Part shown: positions 5,564 to 11,278 of the stretch, piece after piece
How the letters are laid out: every line of letters begins with the position of its first letter
Numbering within the stretch: the stretch's first letter is position 1
DNA from: Nitrososphaerota archaeon
GTDB taxonomy: Archaea > Thermoproteota > Nitrososphaeria > Nitrososphaerales > UBA183
Assembly: GCA_027386095.1 (NCBI GenBank)
Contig: DAHXUN010000008.1
Span: forward strand, 1 to 11,278
Direction of reading: 5' to 3'
DNA: 11,278 nt
Position numbers and translations under genes: made by a program
The notes under the pieces: model-generated
Seen by the model: only the letters and a program-made list of their open reading frames with translations
What the model was told of the DNA's origin: nothing
Database searches by the model: none

Positions 5564-8407
5564 TTGCCCAACGAGACAGCGTTCGAGTCACTTGCGCCGG
5601 CTGTGAGGGGGTTTCTGGCTGACACCGACATTAGGGACCCGACCCCCCCGCAGGTGAAGGCGTGGCCACTCATCGCCAGAGGGGAGGATGTACTGGTGGT
5701 GGCCCCGACCGGGTCGGGGAAGACCGAAGCGGCCCTCCTCCCGCTGCTGAGCAGGCTGGTGCGCGAAGGGCACGGGGAGGGCATCTCTCTCCTCTATATC
5801 ACGCCGATGAGAGCCCTGAACAGGGACATACTGAAGAGGCTCCAGGGATGGTGCACGAAGCTCGGGCTGACGGTGGACATAAGGCACGGCGACACCCCCC
5901 AGGCGCAGAGGACGAGGCAATCGGCGCACCCTCCTGATGTGTTGGTAACGACGCCCGAGACCCTTCAGGCCGTCCTCCCCGGAAGAAGGATGAGGGAGAA
6001 CCTCTCCCACCTGAAGGCCGTCGTCGTCGACGAGCTGCATAACCTTGTAGAGAGCAAACGTGGGGTCCAGCTCTGTGTGGGTCTTCAGCGGCTCAGGAAG
6101 GTCTCGCCTGACTTCCAGCTCGTCGCGCTCTCTGCTACGATTGGGACCCCCGATGTAGCAGCCGCCTTCCTCTTCGGGGACCGGCCTAGGACTCTGGTAA
6201 AGGCGGACGCCCCCAAGGAGTTCTCATACGCCATCGAATACCCTGTCCCTGGTCCGTCGAGCCAGTCAGCCGCGAAGGAGACGTACTCCGCTCCCGACCT
6301 CGCGGCAAGGCTCTCCAGGATGAACTCCCTGATCGACGGGCACACATCGACCCTGATTTTCGTCAACAGCAGGACCCTGGCCGAGATGATGGGCGAGAAG
6401 TTCGCGAGGCTGAGGAGCGACGTAGGGGTACACCACGGCTCACTTCCAAGGGAGGAGCGAGAAAGGGTCGAACAGGCATTCAAGTCTGGCGAACTGAAGG
6501 CGCTCGTCTGCACCAGCACCCTGGAACTTGGCATAGACGTCGGCTCGGTCGACCTGGTGGTGCAGTACATGTCTCCGAGGCAGGTGACAAGCCTGGTCCA
6601 GCGCGTCGGCAGGAGCGGCCACAGGCTCGGAAAGGTGTCGAAGGGGGTCCTGGTGACCGTGTCGGCGGACGACATACTGGAGTCGTCGGCCGGCATAAAC
6701 TCGGCGAGCAGGGGGAGGATTGAACCGACCCGTCCCTACGTGAACTCCCTGGACGTGCTAGCGCACCAGATCGCAGGCTACCTCATGGACTTCGAGGCCA
6801 TGGAGCCAGGCAGGATGCTGGCCGAGATCAGGAAGGCAGCCCCGTTCAAGGGCCTGACTGAGGACGCGTTCCTCCGCACGGCGAGCTATCTCTCCGAGCT
6901 CAGGAAGATTAGATTCGGCGGCAAGACACTCGTGAGGACGAGGCTCACCCGGGAATACTACTACGAGAACCTATCCATGATCCCGGACGAGACCCGTTAC
7001 CTGGTGGTCGACGTCTCCACCAACCAGACCGTCGGGATACTCGGCGAGGAGTTCGTTCTCCTCAGGGCGAAGGTGGGAGTCCATTTCATCATCAAGGGCA
7101 AGGTCTGGCAGATAGAGCAGATAGCTGACGACAGGAAGATCTACGTCACCCCCGTCGAGGACCCCCTTGCTGCCGTGCCGGGGTGGGACGGGGAGATGCT
7201 GCCGATACCATACGAACTTGCGGCCGAGACAGGGCGGTTGAGGAGGGAGATTTCAGAAGCCCTCGACCGGGGGAACGAGGCCATGGAGTCGGTCGAGAAG
7301 AAGATTCCCGGAGAGGCGGCTGCTCGGGCGCTGGTGGTCGACCAGATCGCCGAACACAAGAAGATGGGAGCACCGGTACCGTCGGACAAGCTGATACTCT
7401 TCGAAGGGTTCGGGAAGTACCTAATCGTCCACCTCTGCTTCGGAGAGTCGGTGAACCGGACGTTCGCCTACGTGTTCGAGGAAGTGCTTTCGAGGCGGGG
7501 GCTGGTCAGGGTCTGGTGGCTCGACGGCTATCGGCTGCTGATGGAGCTCACGACGGACACCGAGGAGCTCGACATCAAGGAGATGGCGAAGGAGCTGATG
7601 GGGCTGACTCCGGAACAGCTGGAAAGGACCTACGCGGTGGCCGCCCAGAGGAACTTCCCGTTCCCGGCCAGGGTAAAGTTCGTGGCAGAGCGGTTCGGCG
7701 CCCTGAAACGGGGGAAGCTCATCGCACACCCGAACCTGTGCTCGCTCCCGACGAGGTTCGAGAAGACCCCCATCTTCGAGGAGGCGTTGCATGAGACAGG
7801 GAGAGACCTCATCGACATTGAAAGGGGGAAGCAGATCCTGGTGGAGGTCGCCAACGGGGGGATAGCGGTGGAGACCTATCAGGCGGGAGACAGGCCGACC
7901 CCCATCGCGTACAACCTCCTCTACAGGTACCTTGAGGTCCCGGAGGCGGTCGCCCCCGACTCCCTCGGCAGGTCGTCATACCAGAGGATGAAGACGAGCA
8001 TATTCGGCACCGAGGTGAGCCTCCTATGTGTGAAGTGCGGCGCGGACCAGGGGCAGACCACGGTCGGAGACATCCCGGAGGAGCCGCGATGCCGCGCCTG
8101 CGGCTCGGGGTTGCTGGTGCCCTGCTACTGGGGGACAGCCAAGCTGACCGACCTCGTAAAAAAGAGAGAGATGAAGGCGCAGCTCAACGACGAAGAGAGG
8201 TCCGAGCTGGCCAGGGCCAGGAGGGGGGCTGACCTCGTCCTCTCATATGGGAAGAAAGCCGTGGTTGCACAGACGGTCTACGGGATAGGGCCCCAGACCG
8301 CATCCAGGATTCTGGCTGAGATGCACGACGACGAAGAGGCGTTCTACGGGGACCTGCTCGAGGCAAAGATACGCTTCGTCACCACCAGGCAGTACTGGGG
8401 CAACTGA
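5564..8407 (+). CDS. lhr: Lhr-type superfamily 2 DNA helicase (complete)
   Basis: This is a complete 947-residue Lhr helicase. Residues 47-55 hold Walker A (APTGSGKTE), 156-159 the DELH box, then motif III LSATIG, motif V CTSTLELGIDVG and motif VI QRVGRSGHR (from about 346). The Lhr core follows, with YYENLSMIPDE and a winged-helix region, then a four-cysteine cluster (CVKC at 8027-8038, CRAC at 8090-8101) and a helical tail containing YGIGPQTASRIL, which looks like a helix-hairpin-helix. The start was set at TTG 5564 because family homology begins at AFESLAPAVRGFL just after it and a TATA-like box lies about 27 bases upstream. The frame extends back to ATG 5399, but that would overlap the divergent SMC gene. 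It is a paralogue of the helicase at 1-2139. It probably heads an operon with the downstream hypothetical and phosphoesterase genes, though the hypothetical gene also has its own TATA-like box. Confidence 0.93.
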   Translation: MPNETAFESLAPAVRGFLADTDIRDPTPPQVKAWPLIARGEDVLVVAPTGSGKTEAALLPLLSRLVREGHGEGISLLYITPMRALNRDILKRLQGWCTKLGLTVDIRHGDTPQAQRTRQSAHPPDVLVTTPETLQAVLPGRRMRENLSHLKAVVVDELHNLVESKRGVQLCVGLQRLRKVSPDFQLVALSATIGTPDVAAAFLFGDRPRTLVKADAPKEFSYAIEYPVPGPSSQSAAKETYSAPDLAARLSRMNSLIDGHTSTLIFVNSRTLAEMMGEKFARLRSDVGVHHGSLPREERERVEQAFKSGELKALVCTSTLELGIDVGSVDLVVQYMSPRQVTSLVQRVGRSGHRLGKVSKGVLVTVSADDILESSAGINSASRGRIEPTRPYVNSLDVLAHQIAGYLMDFEAMEPGRMLAEIRKAAPFKGLTEDAFLRTASYLSELRKIRFGGKTLVRTRLTREYYYENLSMIPDETRYLVVDVSTNQTVGILGEEFVLLRAKVGVHFIIKGKVWQIEQIADDRKIYVTPVEDPLAAVPGWDGEMLPIPYELAAETGRLRREISEALDRGNEAMESVEKKIPGEAAARALVVDQIAEHKKMGAPVPSDKLILFEGFGKYLIVHLCFGESVNRTFAYVFEEVLSRRGLVRVWWLDGYRLLMELTTDTEELDIKEMAKELMGLTPEQLERTYAVAAQRNFPFPARVKFVAERFGALKRGKLIAHPNLCSLPTRFEKTPIFEEALHETGRDLIDIERGKQILVEVANGGIAVETYQAGDRPTPIAYNLLYRYLEVPEAVAPDSLGRSSYQRMKTSIFGTEVSLLCVKCGADQGQTTVGDIPEEPRCRACGSGLLVPCYWGTAKLTDLVKKREMKAQLNDEERSELARARRGADLVLSYGKKAVVAQTVYGIGPQTASRILAEMHDDEEAFYGDLLEAKIRFVTTRQYWGN

Positions 8408-8419
8408 AAAGCCATTAAC
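8404..8419 (+). promoter_or_regulatory. BRE/TATA-like promoter for the 227-residue hypothetical gene
   Basis: GAAAAG (BRE-like, purine-rich) followed by CATTAACA spans the lhr2 stop codon. The centre of the AT-rich part is about 27-28 bases upstream of TTG 8444, and no Shine-Dalgarno sequence sits close to that TTG. This fits a second, leaderless transcript starting at 8444, in addition to any read-through from lhr2. Confidence 0.45.
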
Positions 8420-8443
8420 AGGAGACACCGGGGTCAGGCCAGA

Positions 8444-9127
8444 TTGGTTCTAGCAGGGAAGGTCTTCCTCGTGAGGGAGAACTACGAGCTCGACACGCTG
8501 GCTGACAAGCTGAAGTCGTTCAGGATAGAGACTGAGACGAGCGTCGAAGACAAGGAGTTCAAGCTTGTATCTGAAATCACCGACCTGAGCGTGGGGAAGG
8601 GGTCCCTGGAGGGCAAGTTCTCCTTCGACTCGGTCTTCGTGGTCCCGCACCGAGGGGAGCCTGTCCCGGTCCCGCGGACATACGAAGCCCCCTTCACCTT
8701 CAGCATGCACAAGGACAGGATGTTCCTGACGGTCTACGACAAGAAGAGCAGGGCGAACAACATCGCGAACGAGATGAGCAAGGCGGTGTTCATGAGCCTC
8801 GGGCAAGTGGTGGAAGCCAGGATCGACCCCGAGACCCTGAGGAAGTTCCACGAAGCCAACTTCGAGGACACCAAGGTGATATTCTATTCGGAAGTGGACC
8901 TGCCGAACATCACCAAGCTTTCGCTCTACGGCGCCGAGCTCGGCAACACCAGCCTTTACAGTGACTATTTGACCCATGGGAAACTGTGGTACATAGTCTT
9001 CAAGAGCAAGGCTTACGGCTACGTGTTCGGGCTGACCAGGAACTGCATACTCACCGGCTTCAGCAAGATGGAGCTGTCCGAATTCAAGGGCTTCGTCGAC
9101 TCCCAGGTACTCCCGCTCATCGCTTAG
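8444..9127 (+). CDS. Conserved-looking protein of unknown function in the Lhr-phosphoesterase operon
   Basis: I do not recognise this 227-residue protein. It has no signal peptide, membrane segment or cysteine cluster and looks like a soluble mixed alpha/beta protein. It opens with LAGKVFLVRENYELDTLADKL, has a central basic segment (MHKDRMFLTVYDKKSRANNIANEM), a STRAND-rich stretch around TKVIFYSEVDLP, and ends with KAYGYVFGLTRNCILTGFSKME. The start is TTG 8444: the frame has no ATG, GTG or TTG between the lhr2 stop and this codon, and a TATA-like box lies at the right distance for leaderless initiation. The gene sits 36 bases after lhr2 and one base before the metallophosphoesterase, so it probably belongs to the same DNA-metabolism operon. 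Function can only be guessed from this context. Confidence is for a real gene. Confidence 0.85.
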   Translation: MVLAGKVFLVRENYELDTLADKLKSFRIETETSVEDKEFKLVSEITDLSVGKGSLEGKFSFDSVFVVPHRGEPVPVPRTYEAPFTFSMHKDRMFLTVYDKKSRANNIANEMSKAVFMSLGQVVEARIDPETLRKFHEANFEDTKVIFYSEVDLPNITKLSLYGAELGNTSLYSDYLTHGKLWYIVFKSKAYGYVFGLTRNCILTGFSKMELSEFKGFVDSQVLPLIA

Positions 9128-9128
9128 C

Positions 9129-9887
9129 TTGCTCAAGATAGTCCCCGGCGACGCGGCACTCATCTTCTCGACCGCCGAGTCGAAGACCCTTCTGGTCTCA
9201 GACCTGCATCTTGGGCTCGAGAAGGAGATGGCGAAGAAGGGGTTCCGCCTCCCGGCCTATTCGGTGAAGATGGTGGAACGGGTGAAGCGAATAGCGGAGA
9301 CCTACGGCGCGAAGCGGCTCGCCGTGCTTGGGGACGTCAAGCACACGGTCGGGAAGGTGGAAGACATAGACTGGGGGGTGATACCCTGGTTCTTCGACAC
9401 GATGCTGGACCTGTTCGAGGCAGTGGAGGTGGTCCCCGGAAACCACGACGGCAACATCAAGACGGTGCTCCCGCCCCGGGTCAAGCTGGATCCGTCGCAG
9501 GGGACGGTGCTGGGGGAGGGGAAGGACAGGGTCGGGGTGGCGCACGGCCACGCCTGGCCGTCGGAGGCAGCGATTGCGACGAGGAACCTGGTAATCGGCC
9601 ACTCGCACTTCACCTACGAGATGCGCGACTCGTTCGGGTCGAGGACGAGGGAGTCTGTCTGGGTCACCGCGGAATTCGACGTAGCCGAGCTGATGGAGGG
9701 GGCGGGCTACAGGTCGAAGTTGAAGGGCAAGGGAAAGCTGACTGTGATGCCCCCGTTCAACAGGCTGGTGGGGGGTCAGCCCATCAACCGGAGCAAGGCT
9801 TTCCAGTTCGGGCCAGTGCTCTCGTCGAGGTCGCTGAGCCTAGAGAGGGCGGACATATTCCTCACGGACGGGACGAGGGTGACCTAG
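9129..9887 (+). CDS. PdeM/COG1407-like calcineurin-family metallophosphoesterase
   Basis: This 252-residue enzyme carries the full two-metal phosphoesterase set: D25-L-H27 in VSDLHLG, G68-D69 with H72 (LGDVKH), GNHD (104-107), HGH (139-141) and GHSH (157-160). The HGHxxP form and overall length fit the COG1407 group, which includes the bacterial DNA-ligase-associated PdeM enzymes found next to Lhr-type helicases. Members are metal-dependent phosphodiesterases or nucleases; the substrate here is unknown. The start is TTG 9129, one base after the upstream stop, so translation is probably coupled. A lysine precedes the histidine in the second motif where many relatives have other residues; this does not remove a metal ligand. 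The 3' end is five bases from the convergent thioredoxin gene. Neighbourhood suggests nucleic-acid end processing together with Lhr. Confidence 0.9.
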   Translation: MLKIVPGDAALIFSTAESKTLLVSDLHLGLEKEMAKKGFRLPAYSVKMVERVKRIAETYGAKRLAVLGDVKHTVGKVEDIDWGVIPWFFDTMLDLFEAVEVVPGNHDGNIKTVLPPRVKLDPSQGTVLGEGKDRVGVAHGHAWPSEAAIATRNLVIGHSHFTYEMRDSFGSRTRESVWVTAEFDVAELMEGAGYRSKLKGKGKLTVMPPFNRLVGGQPINRSKAFQFGPVLSSRSLSLERADIFLTDGTRVT

Positions 9888-9892
9888 CTCGG

Positions 9893-10240
9893 TCAGCCGC
9901 CGATGGCGCTTATGACGAGCTTCTCCAGGGATGATTCGCCGACGGCCCCGATGACCGCGTCCATGGGCTGGCCGTTCCTGAAGATCATGAAGGTCGGGAT
10001 CGAGAACACCTGGTAGCGGGAAGAGATTCCCATCTCCTCGTCCACGTTCACCTTCGCGAAAGTGACCTTGTCGGAGTACTTCCTCGCGAGCCTGTCCACC
10101 ACTGGGTCCATTATCCTGCAGGGGCCGCACCAGACCGCCCAGTAGTCGACGAAAACCGGTTTCGGCCCTGACACGACCCTGTCGAAGTTCTCTTCGGTAA
10201 GCTTCATCGCAGCTTCTGATTGGTTGCGCTCCTGTGACAT
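9893..10240 (-). CDS. trxA: Thioredoxin
   Basis: This 115-residue protein is a single-domain thioredoxin that reduces protein disulfides in the cytoplasm. The active site WCGPC is at residues 37-41, the buried aspartate region at FVDYWA (30-35), the cis-proline in SIPTF at P82, and the glycine pair region near GAVGE. Length matches the family. The ATG at 10240 has GAGG about 11 bases upstream and a TATA-like box roughly 27 bases before a predicted start near 10254. ATG at 10207 (residue 12) is an alternative, because thioredoxin homology starts at KLTEENFDRVV. It is transcribed divergently from the NUDIX gene and converges on the phosphoesterase. Confidence 0.95.
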   Translation of the reverse strand: MSQERNQSEAAMKLTEENFDRVVSGPKPVFVDYWAVWCGPCRIMDPVVDRLARKYSDKVTFAKVNVDEEMGISSRYQVFSIPTFMIFRNGQPMDAVIGAVGESSLEKLVISAIGG

Positions 10241-10275
10241 TATGCCATCAGCCTCGGCTGCGCGAAGCTCGATGC

Positions 10276-10287
10276 ATATTTAAAATT
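10276..10287. promoter_or_regulatory. Shared divergent TATA-like box for thioredoxin and NUDIX genes
   Basis: The near-palindrome ATATTTAAAATT is the only AT-rich patch in the 71-base gap. On minus it predicts a transcript start near 10254, 14 bases before the thioredoxin ATG. On plus it predicts a start near 10309, two to three bases before TTG 10312 of the NUDIX gene, so that mRNA would be essentially leaderless. Confidence 0.55.
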
Positions 10288-10311
10288 GGGGGAGCGTCGA
10301 GAAGATTTGAC

Positions 10312-10866
10312 TTGGGCAGCGAGTTGGTGGCGAGGATATCGAGGAGCCTGGTCCTCCAGGAGCCGGCCACCAGGGGGCAGCGGCTGGCAGCGGTCTCCAT
10401 CATAATCAATGACAGGGAAACGCCGAGCGTGCTCCTGATCAGGAGGGCAGAAAGGAGCGGGGACCCGTGGTCGGGGCAGATCGCCTTCCCCGGCGGGAAG
10501 ATGCAGGATGGAGACAGGACCGCCAGGGGCACGGCGGTCAGGGAGACCATGGAGGAAGTGGGGCTCGACCTGACTTCATCTTCAGACTTCCTCGGTTATG
10601 GGAGGCTCACCACGACCCACACCGGGACCATGGACGTGGTCCCGACGGTCTTCCATCTCAAGAAGGAGGTCACCGTGGTGCCGAACGAGGAGGTCGCCTC
10701 ATTCAGGTGGGTCGGCCTTGGTGACCTGGCCTCGCCGGGAGCCAGATCGAGCTTCATGATGACGTTTGAGGGGAACCAGATGGAGTTCCCCGCCCTGAAA
10801 GTGGGGGACTACACGGTCTGGGGCCTGACGCATGGGATTCTCACCTCCCTGCTTACGGGAGCCTGA
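10312..10866 (+). CDS. NUDIX hydrolase, CoA pyrophosphatase-like
   Basis: From TTG 10312 the protein has 184 residues. It contains GQIAFPGG (residues 55-62) running into the NUDIX box, GGK-x5-x8-RETMEEVGL (RETMEE at 77-82), with the spacing of the NudL/CoA-diphosphatase group and its preceding G-x3-FPGG motif. NudL-type enzymes hydrolyse CoA or related nucleotide diphosphates using metal held by the REExEE glutamates. The arginine expected before the GxxxFPGG segment is not conserved (DPWSG), so the substrate may differ. The frame extends upstream to 10234, but this would overlap the divergent thioredoxin gene; a TATA-like box about 28 bases before TTG 10312 supports that start, with TTG 10324 and GTG 10327 also possible. 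The 3' end lies seven bases from the convergent regulator gene. Confidence 0.9.
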   Translation: MGSELVARISRSLVLQEPATRGQRLAAVSIIINDRETPSVLLIRRAERSGDPWSGQIAFPGGKMQDGDRTARGTAVRETMEEVGLDLTSSSDFLGYGRLTTTHTGTMDVVPTVFHLKKEVTVVPNEEVASFRWVGLGDLASPGARSSFMMTFEGNQMEFPALKVGDYTVWGLTHGILTSLLTGA

Positions 10867-10873
10867 AGGTTGC

Positions 10874-11278
10874 CTAGTCCCGGTTAAGGTAATCCATTAT
10901 CTTCTCTAGGACGTGTGGGTTCTCATGGAAGTACTCGGCCAGCTTCTCCATCCGTCGTAGGGTGCTCGGGTGCACATGGTGTTCGATTCCTTCGGTGTCG
11001 ACATAAGCCGTCTGGGGGTCCACCCCGAGCATGGTGATGAGGTCAGAAATGACCTGGTGCCGCTTGATGACTGATCTGGCCACCTTCTCACCAGAGGGGG
11101 TGAGCCGCATCCCTCGATACCGCTCGTGCTCTAGATACCCCTTCTTGGCAAGGTTGGCTACCATGCTCGAGACCGTAGGCGGTTTGACGCCCAGCCGGTC
11201 CGAGATGTCGGAGGCGCTCACGTATCCCTTCTCCTCATGCAGGTTGTATATCGCCTCCAGATAGTCCTCGAGCCTCGA
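10874..11278 (-). CDS. DtxR-family, MntR-like metal-dependent transcriptional regulator (N-terminus outside window)
   Basis: The frame stays open to the window edge at 11278, so the first few residues are missing; 134 residues are visible. They align well with Bacillus MntR (142 residues): EDYLEAIYNLHEEKGY, then the winged helix (VSASDISDRLGVKPPTVSSMV, wing YRGMRLTPSG), then the dimer and metal domain (KRHQVISDL, EGIEHHV). All six MntR metal ligands have counterparts: Asp and Glu of EDYLE, His of KRHQ, and Glu, Glu, His of EGIEHH. There is no C-terminal SH3 domain, as in MntR and unlike DtxR/IdeR. This suggests a manganese- or iron-responsive repressor. An internal GTG at 11221 could be mistaken for the start, but homology clearly continues upstream. 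Its target operators are not visible in this window. Confidence 0.9.
   Translation of the reverse strand, partial: SRLEDYLEAIYNLHEEKGYVSASDISDRLGVKPPTVSSMVANLAKKGYLEHERYRGMRLTPSGEKVARSVIKRHQVISDLITMLGVDPQTAYVDTEGIEHHVHPSTLRRMEKLAEYFHENPHVLEKIMDYLNRD

Noticed and set aside
8450..9163. A 237-codon minus-strand frame opposite the hypothetical gene
   Set aside because: The plus-strand gene has a promoter-like box, a coupled downstream gene and a more protein-like composition; the antisense frame is Val/Leu/Glu/His-rich shadow sequence.
10874..11221. Treating GTG 11221 as the true start of the DtxR-family gene
   Set aside because: The 19 upstream codons up to the window edge encode the conserved EDYLEAIY segment with metal ligands, so the gene clearly begins beyond the window.

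Overview
The window looks like chromosomal DNA from a GC-rich archaeon, probably in the TACK/Thermoproteota range (Nitrososphaeria- or Bathyarchaeia-like), but the class cannot be fixed from sequence alone. The archaeal signs are AT-rich TATA-like boxes in GC-rich DNA, several placed about 27 bases before a TTG start codon as in leaderless archaeal transcripts, two Lhr helicases of archaeal type, and an SMC-kleisin operon unlike the bacterial smc/scpAB genes. No tRNA, rRNA, CRISPR array, insertion sequence or prophage gene is visible. Genes are packed tightly with overlaps or gaps of a few bases.

Layout. (1) Positions 1-2139 (+) hold the C-terminal three quarters of an Lhr-type DNA helicase, cut by the window edge. 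(2) Positions 5473-2118 (-) hold a three-gene operon with coupled junctions: a short SMC-family ATPase whose head is strikingly like eukaryotic Smc5 (with an Smc6-like Walker B), a kleisin-like protein, and a small tandem winged-helix protein that matches the MAGE/Nse3 family over most of its length. It runs convergently into the first Lhr gene, with 22 bases of 3' overlap. (3) Positions 5564-9887 (+) are divergent from that operon: a second, complete Lhr helicase, an unrecognised 227-residue protein, and a COG1407/PdeM-like metallophosphoesterase. (4) Positions 9893-11278 are housekeeping or stress genes: thioredoxin (-), a CoA-pyrophosphatase-like NUDIX hydrolase (+), and a partial DtxR/MntR-type metal-dependent repressor (-).

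How they may work together. Lhr helicases and PdeM-like phosphoesterases are partners in known bacterial DNA-repair gene clusters. Two Lhr genes and a phosphoesterase wrapped around an Smc5/6-like ATPase-kleisin-MAGE operon suggest an archaeal DNA-repair or chromosome-structure island. The most notable content is this operon: its parts correspond to Smc5/6, Nse4 or ScpA, and Nse3, in a reduced single-SMC form without a recognisable hinge domain. The subunit assignments rest on motif matches made by eye; the functional link between the operon and the helicases is inferred from position only.
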